From assembly GCA_022652545.1 (NCBI GenBank), contig JALCRM010000009.1, forward strand, positions 50,256 to 114,255: DNA of 64,000 bases, written 5' to 3'. Under the pieces are notes generated by a model that was not told the DNA's origin, searched no databases, and saw only the letters and a program-made list of their open reading frames with translations. Source of the DNA: Lachnospiraceae bacterium. GTDB taxonomy: Bacteria; Bacillota; Clostridia; Lachnospirales; Lachnospiraceae. The stretch's first letter is position 1. Every line of letters begins with the position of its first letter. Made by a program: the position numbers and the translations under genes. This document shows positions 25,494 to 33,704 of the stretch, one piece after another.

Positions 25494-26321
25494 ATGTTCA
25501 GATTTTCCTTTCATGCGAAAGACGGGAAGAAAAATTCATATCTGACGGCAGGTACAGTCATTACAATTCTGGTACTGGCGCTGATCCTGCTCGGCATAGT
25601 GCATGCCCCTTACGACACTGAGGCCATGAATACCTCGGAGAAATTCGCGGGCTTTTCGCTGCTGCATATTCTGGGCACGGACAATTTCGGACGCGACGTG
25701 TTTTCACGGGTGATCGTCGGCGCGTTCACGACGCTGAAGATCGCGGCGGGGACGGTTGCGATCGGCCTGCTGGGCGGCCTCGTGATCGGCGCGGCAGCCG
25801 GCTATTTCGGGGGCGCTGCGGACGCGGTGCTGATGCGCATCAACGATACACTGTTCGCCTTCCCAAGCGTGCTGCTCGCCCTGGTGATCGTCTCCCTTTT
25901 CGGAAGCGGCACCTACAATGTGATCTGGGCGCTGGGAATTGCTTTTATACCGAGTTTTGCCCGAATGGTGCGCAGCGAATTCCTGCGCTACCGGGAGAGC
26001 GATTTCATTGCGGGGGCAAGGCTGCAGGGGGCCGGTTCGATGCGTATCATGGCCGTGCATATTTTTCCCAATACGCTTCCCGTACTGCTTTCTTCGGTGC
26101 TGATCGGGTTCAACAACGCGGTGCTCGCGGAAGCCGGTCTGAGCTACCTCGGCATCGGTGTACAGCCGCCCGAACCCAGTCTCGGGCGCATGCTTTCGGA
26201 AGCGCAGTCGTATCTGATGACGGCCCCTCTGTACGCGTTCGGGCCGGGCGTGATGATCATCCTGATGGTCCTTGGCTTCAGCCTGCTGGGTGAAGGAGTA
26301 TCCAAAAGAGTAAATGGGTAA
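25494..26321 (+). CDS. Peptide ABC transporter permease (DppC/OppC type)
   Basis: This 275-residue permease has a TM segment near residues 18-38 and the family motifs [32 protein letters not shown] (the EAA-like coupling loop) and the C-terminal [16 protein letters not shown]. It overlaps the ATP-binding gene by eight bases, implying coupled translation. It is the second half of the membrane pore. Confidence 0.94.
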   Translation: MFRFSFHAKDGKKNSYLTAGTVITILVLALILLGIVHAPYDTEAMNTSEKFAGFSLLHILGTDNFGRDVFSRVIVGAFTTLKIAAGTVAIGLLGGLVIGAAAGYFGGAADAVLMRINDTLFAFPSVLLALVIVSLFGSGTYNVIWALGIAFIPSFARMVRSEFLRYRESDFIAGARLQGAGSMRIMAVHIFPNTLPVLLSSVLIGFNNAVLAEAGLSYLGIGVQPPEPSLGRMLSEAQSYLMTAPLYAFGPGVMIILMVLGFSLLGEGVSKRVNG

Positions 26322-27921
26322 AACACTGCTCGATGTCAGCGATCTGAATATAGAGTTTCACGACCATCAAGCTCCGGAAAGAGTCGTCCGCGATTTCGAT
26401 CTTCTCATGGAGGAAGGAGAGATCGTCGGCCTTGTGGGTGAGTCCGGTTCCGGCAAGTCCATGAGTGCCATGGCGATCGCAGGCCTGCTCAACCGCCACG
26501 AGATCGAAAAAACGGGCAAAATACTTTTTGACGGCACGGATCTGCTGCACTGCAGCAGAGAAAAACTGCGCAGCTACCAGGGAAGCGATATCTCCATTGT
26601 ATTTCAGGAACCCATGACAAGCCTGGATCCTGTACAGAAGATCGGCCGGCAGGTGGAAGAGAGCCTGAAGATCCACCATCCTGACCTTTCGGAGCAGGAG
26701 AGGCAAAACAGGATGCTGAAGAGCCTGTCGGATGCGGGACTCCCGGATCCGGCCGGGGTAGCCCGTGAATATCCGTTTGAACTGTCCGGCGGTATGAGAC
26801 AGAGAGTCATGATCGCCGCCGCCATGATCGACGACCCCAGGCTTCTGATCGCCGATGAACCCACGACGGCTCTCGATGTGCTGATCCAGGAGCAGATCAT
26901 AGAGCTTCTCCGCAGGATCAACCGCGAGCGGGGAACGGCTGTCCTTTTCATTTCCCACGACCTGAGCCTGGTGAACAGACTGTGCAGCCGCGTGCTGGTG
27001 ATGCATCACGGAAAAGTCATTGAGACCGGGCGGTCATCGGAGGTGTTCCAGAATCCGAACCGGGATTATACGAAGAAACTCATTGCGTCCATACCGCGAG
27101 TGAACCTGCAGCGGCCGCGGGACAATGACCGGGATGTGCATCCGGAAGTGAGTCCTGCACCGACCGGAAAGAATGCACTTTCCGTAAAAGATCTGAGCGT
27201 GTTTTATACAAGCCGCGGGAAAGGCTTTTTCGGCCGCACGCAGAAAACGGAAGTGGTGCACCATGTTTCCCTGGATGTAGGCGAAGGAGAGATCCTGGCC
27301 CTTGTCGGCGCATCCGGCAGCGGGAAATCCACTCTGGCACGTGCTGTCGCAGGCCTCAACCCTCTGCACACCGGTACGATCGAACTGCCGGACGGCAGGC
27401 CGCAGATGGTCTTCCAGGACCCGTACAATTCGCTGAATCCCGCCTATACGATAAGGTGGCTGCTGGAAGAACCGCTGCGCCTTGCCGGCGTAAACGACGA
27501 GAAGGAAAGAAAAAAGCGCGTCGATGAAATGATGGAACTGGTGCACCTGGACAAAACTTTAGGTGACAGATACCCGAGCCAGCTTTCCGGCGGCCAGCGG
27601 CAGCGTGTCTGTATAGGCAGTGCCCTTATGCAGAAGCCGAAGCTGCTGATCGCCGATGAACCGGTCTCTGCCCTGGACGTGACGATACAGGTGGAGATAC
27701 TGTCCCTGCTGAAGCGGCTGCAGAGGGAACTGGGGCTGGCGGTGCTGTTTATTTCCCACGACCTTCGTACGGTGTGGCAACTGTGCGACCGCGTCGCAAT
27801 CATGAAGGACGGGCTGATCGTGGACCAGGGAGACGTCGACGAGATCTATCTGCATTCACAGTCGGAATATACGAAACAGCTGCTGCAGGCGGCCTGCATC
27901 GTCAGGAGAGAGGAACAATGA
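26314..27921 (+). CDS. Fused double-ATPase subunit of the peptide ABC transporter (DppD-DppF)
   Basis: This 535-residue protein joins two complete ABC ATPase domains. Domain 1 has Walker A GESGSGKS (about 42-49), signature LSGGMRQR and Walker [10 protein letters not shown]. Domain 2 has Walker A GASGSGKS (about 332-339), signature LSGGQRQR and Walker [10 protein letters not shown]. In E. coli these are separate DppD and DppF proteins; a single chain guarantees a 1:1 ratio. Both domains keep all catalytic motifs, so neither looks degenerate. With the preceding three genes it completes an importer. The YqeG gene overlaps its stop codon. Confidence 0.95.
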   Translation: MGKTLLDVSDLNIEFHDHQAPERVVRDFDLLMEEGEIVGLVGESGSGKSMSAMAIAGLLNRHEIEKTGKILFDGTDLLHCSREKLRSYQGSDISIVFQEPMTSLDPVQKIGRQVEESLKIHHPDLSEQERQNRMLKSLSDAGLPDPAGVAREYPFELSGGMRQRVMIAAAMIDDPRLLIADEPTTALDVLIQEQIIELLRRINRERGTAVLFISHDLSLVNRLCSRVLVMHHGKVIETGRSSEVFQNPNRDYTKKLIASIPRVNLQRPRDNDRDVHPEVSPAPTGKNALSVKDLSVFYTSRGKGFFGRTQKTEVVHHVSLDVGEGEILALVGASGSGKSTLARAVAGLNPLHTGTIELPDGRPQMVFQDPYNSLNPAYTIRWLLEEPLRLAGVNDEKERKKRVDEMMELVHLDKTLGDRYPSQLSGGQRQRVCIGSALMQKPKLLIADEPVSALDVTIQVEILSLLKRLQRELGLAVLFISHDLRTVWQLCDRVAIMKDGLIVDQGDVDEIYLHSQSEYTKQLLQAACIVRREEQ

Positions 27922-28544
27922 TCACACTGTTTCGCAGACTTTACCCGGATGAAATGCTGGAGTCGGCATATGTGATCGATTATGACAGGCTCCGTGAGGA
28001 AGGCTTCAGGGGTATGGTCTGTGACATCGACAATACGCTGGTGCCGCACGGCGCGCCTCCCGACAACAGGGCCACGGCGCTTTTTGCTCACCTCCACGTG
28101 ATAGGTATTCAGGCGGTCTTTGTTTCCAACAACGGCGAGCCGAGAGTCAGAAGGTTCAATGATATCGTGCAGGAGCAGTACATCTGCATGGCACACAAGC
28201 CGTCACCGGACGCATATCGGAAAGCCATGGATATGATGGGGACGGACACGTCAGATACTTTCTTTGTGGGCGACCAGATCTTTACCGATATACTCGGAGC
28301 AAAACGCGCAGGTATCCACGCGATACTCGTAAAGCCGATCCACCCCAGGGAAGAGATCCAGATCATCCTGAAAAGGCAGCTCGAGCGCCCGATCCTCTGC
28401 GAGTACCGCCGCTGGCTAAGGGAAGACGGGACAAGGCTGAAGGCGTCCCGCGCTTCCGCACTGAGACCGGCAGACGGGAAGATTCCGGAACTTTACGGGC
28501 CATATTCCGGAAAAAGCGGTACAATGCATCAGATGCAGGATTGA
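27918..28544 (+). CDS. yqeG: YqeG-family HAD phosphatase (subfamily IIIA)
   Basis: This 208-residue HAD-type phosphatase has motif I CDIDNTLV (D36, D38, T40), motif [10 protein letters not shown], and motif [18 protein letters not shown]. YqeG proteins are predicted phosphatases near shikimate and ribosome-assembly genes in Firmicutes; the natural substrate is not settled. The ATG overlaps the transporter stop (ATGA), and the aroE-aroK gene follows by about 24 bases. The C-terminal 35 residues are charged and extend past the HAD core. Confidence 0.9.
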   Translation: MITLFRRLYPDEMLESAYVIDYDRLREEGFRGMVCDIDNTLVPHGAPPDNRATALFAHLHVIGIQAVFVSNNGEPRVRRFNDIVQEQYICMAHKPSPDAYRKAMDMMGTDTSDTFFVGDQIFTDILGAKRAGIHAILVKPIHPREEIQIILKRQLERPILCEYRRWLREDGTRLKASRASALRPADGKIPELYGPYSGKSGTMHQMQD

Positions 28545-28567
28545 AGAAGGGCGGTGTACGGAAAGAT

Positions 28568-29926
28568 ATGATAACCGGAAAAACAGCAGTCACGGGACTG
28601 ATCGGCAATCCCGTAGCACACACGATGTCCCCGCTGATCCACAACACGCTGGCGGCCGACTACTCCGTTGACCTCACATATATGGCCTTCCCGGTCGTGA
28701 AAGACCTGAAGAGTGCTGTGGATGGTGCCTATGCACTCGGGATCCTGGGCCTCAATGTCACGGTGCCTTACAAGCAGGCGGTGATGTCTTTTCTGAAGGA
28801 TACGGATGAGGAGGCGCAGAAGATAGCGGCGGTCAATACACTGGTGCGCGATGAGGAAAAAGGCGGCTGGAAAGGTTATAATACGGATCTGGCAGGTCTC
28901 CGGTACGCGTTCCGGTGCGATCACGCGGATCCCGCAGGAAGGGACGCCGTGCTCATCGGCGCCGGCGGAGCTGCCAGAACAGTCGCATACTGCCTGGCAT
29001 CTTCCGGTGTACGCAGTCTGTACATCCTGAACCGCACAGCGGAGCATGCACAGCAACTGGCAGCGGATATCGGGACTGCATTTCCGGGTCTCCGTGTAAA
29101 AACCGCCGGCACGGACGAAGCCGGCAGCCTGCCCGTGAAGGATGCCTTCGCCGTACAGGCGACCAGTGCAGGACTTGCGCCGCACAATGAACTTTCCCCG
29201 GTTACAGATCCGGCTTTTTTTGATAAACTCAGTTATGCCTTTGACCTGATCTACAGGCCGGACAGGACCGTCTTTCTGAAGATGGCTGAGGCTGCCGGCT
29301 GCAGGGTCTCGAACGGCCTCGGTATGCTGCTCGGACAGGCGACGGCTTCCTTTGCATTGTGGACGGGCTTGGAGCCCGATGAGGCAGAGACTGAGAAAAT
29401 CGCACACCTGCTGCGAAGGAATTATGTTTTGACCGGCTTCATGGGAAGCGGGAAAACAACTGTCGGGCGTACACTTGCCGACATGGCGGGACTGCAGTTC
29501 TGCGATCTGGATGAATTGCTGGAGAAAAGGGAAGGCAGAACGATCTCCGCAATATTCGAAGCGGAGGGAGAAACAGGCTTCCGGGAAAAGGAGACAGCAC
29601 AACTTCGAGAACTCGCGGAAAAGCAGGAGTCCGGGCTGGTCTTTGCGACCGGGGGCGGCATCGTAGGCAGAGAGGAAAACAGAGCGCTGCTCCGAAAACT
29701 CGGCACGGTCATCTGGCTGAGGGAAAGGCCGGAAACAGTGCTTGCAAGGCTGTCGGGAGATACATCGCGCCCTCTCCTGCAGGGGGAAGACAAGCAGGAA
29801 AAAGTAAGGAGGCTGATGGAAGAGCGCAGCAGCCTTTACAATGGATCGGCAGACACGGTAATCGATGTGGACGAGCTGACGCCCCGGCAGATCGCTGCCA
29901 GAATACTGGATAATCAGAGAACCTGA
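28568..29926 (+). CDS. aroE-aroK: Bifunctional shikimate dehydrogenase / shikimate kinase (AroE-AroK fusion)
   Basis: This 452-residue protein fuses two consecutive shikimate-pathway enzymes. Residues 1-275 are shikimate dehydrogenase, with GNPVAHTMSPLIHN, the NVTVPYKQAV lysine (K69), NTDLAG and the NADP loop GAGGAAR. Residues about 284-452 are shikimate kinase, with P-loop GFMGSGKTT, DELLEKREG and GGGIVGREENR. The link is short (RRNYVLT), so substrate could pass between active sites. The ATG at 28568 was chosen because the family domain begins immediately; a TTG at 28541 would add nine residues, and neither has a strong ribosome site. The stop codon lies within the first copy of a palindromic repeat. 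aroQ follows. Confidence 0.93.
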   Translation: MITGKTAVTGLIGNPVAHTMSPLIHNTLAADYSVDLTYMAFPVVKDLKSAVDGAYALGILGLNVTVPYKQAVMSFLKDTDEEAQKIAAVNTLVRDEEKGGWKGYNTDLAGLRYAFRCDHADPAGRDAVLIGAGGAARTVAYCLASSGVRSLYILNRTAEHAQQLAADIGTAFPGLRVKTAGTDEAGSLPVKDAFAVQATSAGLAPHNELSPVTDPAFFDKLSYAFDLIYRPDRTVFLKMAEAAGCRVSNGLGMLLGQATASFALWTGLEPDEAETEKIAHLLRRNYVLTGFMGSGKTTVGRTLADMAGLQFCDLDELLEKREGRTISAIFEAEGETGFREKETAQLRELAEKQESGLVFATGGGIVGREENRALLRKLGTVIWLRERPETVLARLSGDTSRPLLQGEDKQEKVRRLMEERSSLYNGSADTVIDVDELTPRQIAARILDNQRT

Positions 29927-30058
29927 GGGTTCTCCTCATGGAGGTTGGAATTCGAAAGCGTCGCTGATGCTCCGCTTTCAAATCGCAGCAACGGTGCCGG
30001 AAAAGCGGCACCGGCTGCCCATTTCGGAGAACCTTTGGTTCTCCTCATGGAGGTTGGA
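29917..30058 (+). repeat. Palindromic intergenic module with two copies of a 32-33 bp repeat
   Basis: Two near-identical units (29917-29949 and 30027-30058) each contain an inverted repeat GAGAACC-loop-GGTTCTC and the same following bases CTCATGGAGGTTGGA; only the 3-4 base loop differs. Between them lie two more hairpins. One is GAAAGCG/CGCTTTC (29954-29979). The other is a strong stem, GCAGC..CGGTGCCG / CGGCACCG GCTGC (29985-30018). The first unit includes the aroE-aroK stop codon and the second supplies the Shine-Dalgarno of aroQ. It could be a REP-like mobile palindrome or an RNA regulator. Confidence 0.75.
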
Positions 30059-30064
30059 GGTTAT

Positions 30065-30529
30065 ATGAAAATACTGGTACTGAACGGACCGAACCTGAAT
30101 TTTCTCGGCATCAGGGAAAAGAACATTTACGGAGAACAGAATTACAATGAACTGCTTACAATGCTGCAGAAGAAGGGCACGGAGATAGGCGCTGAGATCG
30201 AGACCTTTCAGAGCAATCATGAAGGGGCGATCATCGACCGCCTGCAGCAGGCCTACTATGACGGGACAGATGCACTCGTCATAAACCCCGGCGCGTACAC
30301 GCACTACAGCTATGCGATCTACGATGCGCTGAAAAGTGTTTTTGTACCCAAGATCGAGGTGCATATTTCCGACATCAGCAGCAGAGAGGAATTCAGAAAG
30401 ACTTCCGTGACGGCGCCTGCCTGCGATGCACAGATCGTGGGGCACGGCCTGAAGGGCTATCTGGATGCGCTGGACATGGCTGCCCGTATGATCTATGAAA
30501 GGTCTTCGGAAAATTCTACGAAAGCTTAA
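30065..30529 (+). CDS. aroQ: 3-Dehydroquinate dehydratase, type II
   Basis: This 154-residue enzyme converts 3-dehydroquinate to 3-dehydroshikimate. Type-II motifs are present: VLNGPNLNFLGIRE, catalytic tyrosine Y22 in KNIYG, SNHEGAIID, NPGAYTHYSYAI and EVHISDISSREEFR. The ATG at 30065 has GGAGG four bases upstream and a second GGAGG seven bases before that, inside the repeat. The frame is open upstream through the repeat but has no domain there. The gene extends the shikimate cluster begun by aroE-aroK. Confidence 0.96.
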   Translation: MKILVLNGPNLNFLGIREKNIYGEQNYNELLTMLQKKGTEIGAEIETFQSNHEGAIIDRLQQAYYDGTDALVINPGAYTHYSYAIYDALKSVFVPKIEVHISDISSREEFRKTSVTAPACDAQIVGHGLKGYLDALDMAARMIYERSSENSTKA

Positions 30530-30531
30530 AA

Positions 30532-30568
30532 AACAGTTTACAATTTTCAACTCTTCATATAAACTGTT
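30532..30568 (+). promoter_or_regulatory. Inverted repeat over a possible efp promoter
   Basis: AACAGTTTA and TAAACTGTT are perfect 9-bp arms separated by 19 bases. TTTACA lies in the left arm and TATAAA at the right arm (15-base spacing, short for a promoter). A run of eight T residues follows 15 bases after the repeat. It may be an operator over a weak promoter or a poor terminator for aroQ; the sequence does not decide. Confidence 0.4.
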
Positions 30569-30604
30569 CAAAGGATTGTGACTTTTTTTTACCGGGAGGA
30601 AAAT

Positions 30605-31162
30605 ATGATTTCAGCCAGTGAATTCAGAAATGGTGTAACCCTGGAAATAGATGGCCAGGTCTGCCAGATCATAGAGTTTCAGCATGTGAAGCCCGGAAAG
30701 GGCGCAGCATTTGTAAGGACCAAGCTCAAGAACGTCATCAACGGAGGCGTTACCGAGCGTACCTTCCGTCCGACGGAGAAATTTCCCGCGGCCCGCATTG
30801 ACCGCAAGGAGTTCCAGTATCTCTACAAAGACGGGGATATGTACAACTTCATGGATACCGAGACCTATGAACAGATCGCGCTCGGTGATGATGTCGTAGG
30901 CGACAGCATGAAGTTCATCAAGGAAAATGAGATGGTCAAGATCGATTCCTACAACGGCAGTGCCTATGCCGTGGAACCGCCTCTTTTTGTGGAACTTGAG
31001 ATCACGCAGACTGAACCCGGCGTACGCGGAGACACCGCAACAGGCGCTTCCAAGCCTGCCACGGTCGAGACCGGCGCTGAAGTGAGCGTACCGCTTTTCG
31101 TCAATATGGGCGACAAGATCAAGATCGATACGCGCACCGGTGAATATCTTTCCAGAGCCTGA
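30605..31162 (+). CDS. efp: Elongation factor P
   Basis: This 185-residue three-domain factor relieves ribosome stalling at polyproline stretches. The modified lysine position is K32 in [15 protein letters not shown]. The C-terminal [17 protein letters not shown] is diagnostic. The ATG at 30605 has GGGAGG upstream. A strong terminator follows. No EpmA/EpmB or YmfI-like modifying enzyme is adjacent. Confidence 0.97.
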   Translation: MISASEFRNGVTLEIDGQVCQIIEFQHVKPGKGAAFVRTKLKNVINGGVTERTFRPTEKFPAARIDRKEFQYLYKDGDMYNFMDTETYEQIALGDDVVGDSMKFIKENEMVKIDSYNGSAYAVEPPLFVELEITQTEPGVRGDTATGASKPATVETGAEVSVPLFVNMGDKIKIDTRTGEYLSRA

Positions 31163-31191
31163 ACTGACAGCCTTTTCTGCGGCAGAACGAA

Positions 31192-31226
31192 GACAATGGG
31201 ACAGCGATGTCCCGTTGTCTTTTTTT
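31192..31226 (+). terminator. Rho-independent terminator of efp
   Basis: A 12-base stem (GACAATGGGACA / TGTCCCGTTGTC, one mismatch) with loop GCGA is followed by seven T residues. The apical GGGACAGCGATGTCCC also occurs, with one loop base changed, inside queA. Confidence 0.92.
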
Positions 31227-31248
31227 GTGCGCAAGGAAAGGAGCACAT

Positions 31249-32250
31249 ATGTCCGGTCAGAAAAAAGGAAAAAAGGTAAAGGAAGCAGGCTGCGGCTGCA
31301 GCGAAGATAATATGGAAAAAGAACTGTTCATGGCGGCGCTGGAGGCTGAGCTGAGAGAACAGGCCGCCGGAAATGAGAGCCTGCGCTTTTTTGATTACAG
31401 GAAAAACAACGGTATCACAAAGAAGGCCATTTCCGTAAAGTTCGAGGGATCGGTCCCGGCCCCGACCTTTTATCCTGAAGAATATTTTGATAATTTTCTG
31501 CAGGGAGAGACGGTGGAACACCTGGCGTCCGCCCTTCTTGAAAAGGCCCGCAGCAGCAGAATAACAGGCGGAATGGATCTGGATTTCTGGAAGGACTATG
31601 AAAAAGTGAAGCCGGGACTCTCGGTAAAACTGATCGGCTATGAGAAGAACTGCAGACTGCTGGAGGAGATCCCCTATGAAAAGATCGAGGATATGGCTGC
31701 CGTATTTTACTATGTCCTGCAGGACCCGCAGGTGCACAATGCAACAATACTGATCTATAACTCACATCTTAAGATCTGGAATATCACGGCAGAGACCCTG
31801 TGCGCGGATGCATTCCGAAATGCCGCACGTACGATGCCGGCGAGGATACTGAGCCTTCGGGAAATCCTGGGAATGGACATCTACAATACTGCCGGTCCGG
31901 AGGAAAATGAACAGCCGGACAATAAACAGAACGGCAGGGATGGTGAGGCGCCGGAAGAGACCATGTATGTCCTCAGCAACAGCCGCAGCATGTTCGGTGC
32001 GGCATGTATGCTTTATCCGGATGTCCTGAAGAATTTTGCCGATAGAAAGCAGAGCAGTCTATATATCCTTCCGAGTTCGATCCATGAAGTGATCCTCATG
32101 CCGGATGACGGAAACAGGGACAGCGCCGAACTGCAGCAGATGGTTTCGGAGATCAACCGCACCGAAGTGAGCGCGGAGGAAGTGCTCACGGATTCCGTTT
32201 ACTATTACGACAGACAATGCGGAGAAATGAAGTGCCTGAGCCATCCTTAA
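31249..32250 (+). CDS. DUF5688-family protein
   Basis: This 333-residue soluble protein has no signal peptide or membrane segment. Segments such as NNGITKKAISVKFEG, SNSRSMFGAACMLYPDVL and LYILPSSIHEVILMP resemble DUF5688, a family seen mainly in Lachnospiraceae and without known function. The first 20 residues are Lys-rich and contain CGC. The ATG at 31249 has AAAGGAG upstream. It follows the efp terminator and precedes tRNA-Arg, so it is probably its own transcription unit. I cannot offer a function. Confidence 0.8.
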   Translation: MSGQKKGKKVKEAGCGCSEDNMEKELFMAALEAELREQAAGNESLRFFDYRKNNGITKKAISVKFEGSVPAPTFYPEEYFDNFLQGETVEHLASALLEKARSSRITGGMDLDFWKDYEKVKPGLSVKLIGYEKNCRLLEEIPYEKIEDMAAVFYYVLQDPQVHNATILIYNSHLKIWNITAETLCADAFRNAARTMPARILSLREILGMDIYNTAGPEENEQPDNKQNGRDGEAPEETMYVLSNSRSMFGAACMLYPDVLKNFADRKQSSLYILPSSIHEVILMPDDGNRDSAELQQMVSEINRTEVSAEEVLTDSVYYYDRQCGEMKCLSHP

Positions 32251-32274
32251 GCTGCTTCGGTACAGATTGCAAAC

Positions 32275-32303
32275 TGGACATGTACGGGTGCGTATGCTAT
32301 GAT
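32275..32303 (+). promoter_or_regulatory. Promoter of tRNA-Arg
   Basis: TGGACA and TATGAT are separated by 17 bases, with a TGC extended -10 directly before the -10 box; the tRNA starts 34 bases downstream. Confidence 0.75.
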
Positions 32304-32337
32304 TACGACGTATAAAAACTGAATGTATCAAGCATAT

Positions 32338-32409
32338 GCACTCGTAGTCTAATGGATAGAACGGAGGCCTCCGACGCCTTTGATGCAGGTTCGATTCCTG
32401 TCGGGTGCA
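32338..32409 (+). tRNA. tRNA-Arg (anticodon CCG)
   Basis: The acceptor stem GCACTCG pairs with CGGGTGC with one wobble. The anticodon arm GAGGC-CTCCGAC-GCCTT gives CCG, and the T arm contains GTTCGATTC. No encoded CCA and no terminator follows, so the transcript may run into the next gene. Confidence 0.95.
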
Positions 32410-32447
32410 TTTTCTATTATAAAAGATCTGAAAAGGCTGGTTCAGTC

Positions 32448-33689
32448 ATGGAAAATCATCACAGACACAAAAGGAGTTTTGGAGACAGGCTGCTGGATTT
32501 TGTATACGATGCCAGGGACTGGGCAGTGGATCACGGCAGGATCGTACTGCCGGTGATGCTTTCCGTTTGTGTACTCATCACAGTGCTGGTAGGCATTTCC
32601 TTATACAGGACCCAGAGCAGCAGCGCGGCGTCGTCCGGGGAGGACGCTTCTTCCGGTTCATCGCAGACGCCCCTTGAACAGAATGCGTACAGCGATGTGG
32701 ATGCCCTGATCAAAAAATATTTCGATGCGACTGCCGACGGCGATACCGAAACGATCTCCGGCATCACGCAGGGACTCAGCGACGACGATAAACTGCGGAT
32801 CGGCGTCGTAGGAGATTATATTGATTCCTACGCGAGCGTAGATGTGTATACGAAGCCGGGCCCTGTCGACGGTTCTTATATCTGTTTTGTCGTAACAAAG
32901 GTGATATTCACCGGAAACAGTACGGAGATACCGGGAATGCAGACCATGTATGTCTGCACGGACACGGACGGCAGCCTGTATATCAATGAAAACACACAGA
33001 GTGCTTCGGATACGGATTACATCAAAAAGGTTTCCCTCGATGACGACGTCGTTGACCTGAACAATAAAGTAACAGCCGAGTACAACGATCTTGTGGCCTC
33101 GGATTCCGAACTGAGCAGTTTCCTGAACGATCTGTCCTCCAAGATCGACGTGTCGGTCGGCGAGGCTCTGGCTTCGGCCAGCAGTTCCGGGTCTTCGGCT
33201 GTTTCCGGCTCGACCTCGGACGGGACATCGATCGCCGATAACTATGTTGTGGCTGCCGATACTGCAAATGTGCGTACTGCAGCCTCACAGGATGCGGAAA
33301 TAATCGGAAAACTCACGATCGGTTCCTCCTATCAGCTGCTTGGGACCGAAGGAGACTGGAGCAAGATCGATTTCAACGGTACCGAAGGATATTCCAAGAG
33401 CCAATACCTTACGGCTCCTGCTTCTTCTTCGGACACCACGTCGGAAAATGCCGGCGACACTTCCACGGAAGCGGCTGGCACAGACAGTTCGGGTGCAGCA
33501 TCCTCGGTGAAGGCAAAGACCAATGACACCGTGAATCTTCGCGCTTCCGCGAGCGCGGATTCCGACAAGCTGAATACACTGGCGGGCGGTACGGAAGTGG
33601 ATGTCGCGGAAAAAGGCGATGAATGGACCAAAGTCACTTATAACGGCACGACCGGATATATTAAAACGACTTACCTTGACTTTGAGTAA
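32448..33689 (+). CDS. Membrane-anchored protein with two C-terminal bacterial SH3 domains
   Basis: This 413-residue protein has a basic N-terminus, one transmembrane helix (about 32-53) and an outer region. The outer region starts with a Ser/Ala-rich linker and an NTF2-like segment (about 78-235). Two SH3b repeats follow, about 262-316 (ADTANVRTAASQDAEIIGKL) and about 356-413 (DTVNLRASASADSDKLNTL), separated by a Ser/Thr-rich linker. Bacterial SH3 domains often bind cell-wall peptides, so a role at the wall is likely. No catalytic domain is visible. The ATG at 32448 was chosen because the longer frame would start inside tRNA-Arg. Confidence 0.85.
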   Translation: MENHHRHKRSFGDRLLDFVYDARDWAVDHGRIVLPVMLSVCVLITVLVGISLYRTQSSSAASSGEDASSGSSQTPLEQNAYSDVDALIKKYFDATADGDTETISGITQGLSDDDKLRIGVVGDYIDSYASVDVYTKPGPVDGSYICFVVTKVIFTGNSTEIPGMQTMYVCTDTDGSLYINENTQSASDTDYIKKVSLDDDVVDLNNKVTAEYNDLVASDSELSSFLNDLSSKIDVSVGEALASASSSGSSAVSGSTSDGTSIADNYVVAADTANVRTAASQDAEIIGKLTIGSSYQLLGTEGDWSKIDFNGTEGYSKSQYLTAPASSSDTTSENAGDTSTEAAGTDSSGAASSVKAKTNDTVNLRASASADSDKLNTLAGGTEVDVAEKGDEWTKVTYNGTTGYIKTTYLDFE

Positions 33690-33704
33690 GAAGGAGGTGT
33701 GGCT

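Noticed and set aside
29945..30064. N-terminal extension of AroQ through the repeat module
   Set aside because: The frame happens to stay open, but AroQ homology starts at the ATG at 30065, which has a proper ribosome site.
32352..32447. Longer start for the SH3 protein
   Set aside because: The extra codons fall within tRNA-Arg.
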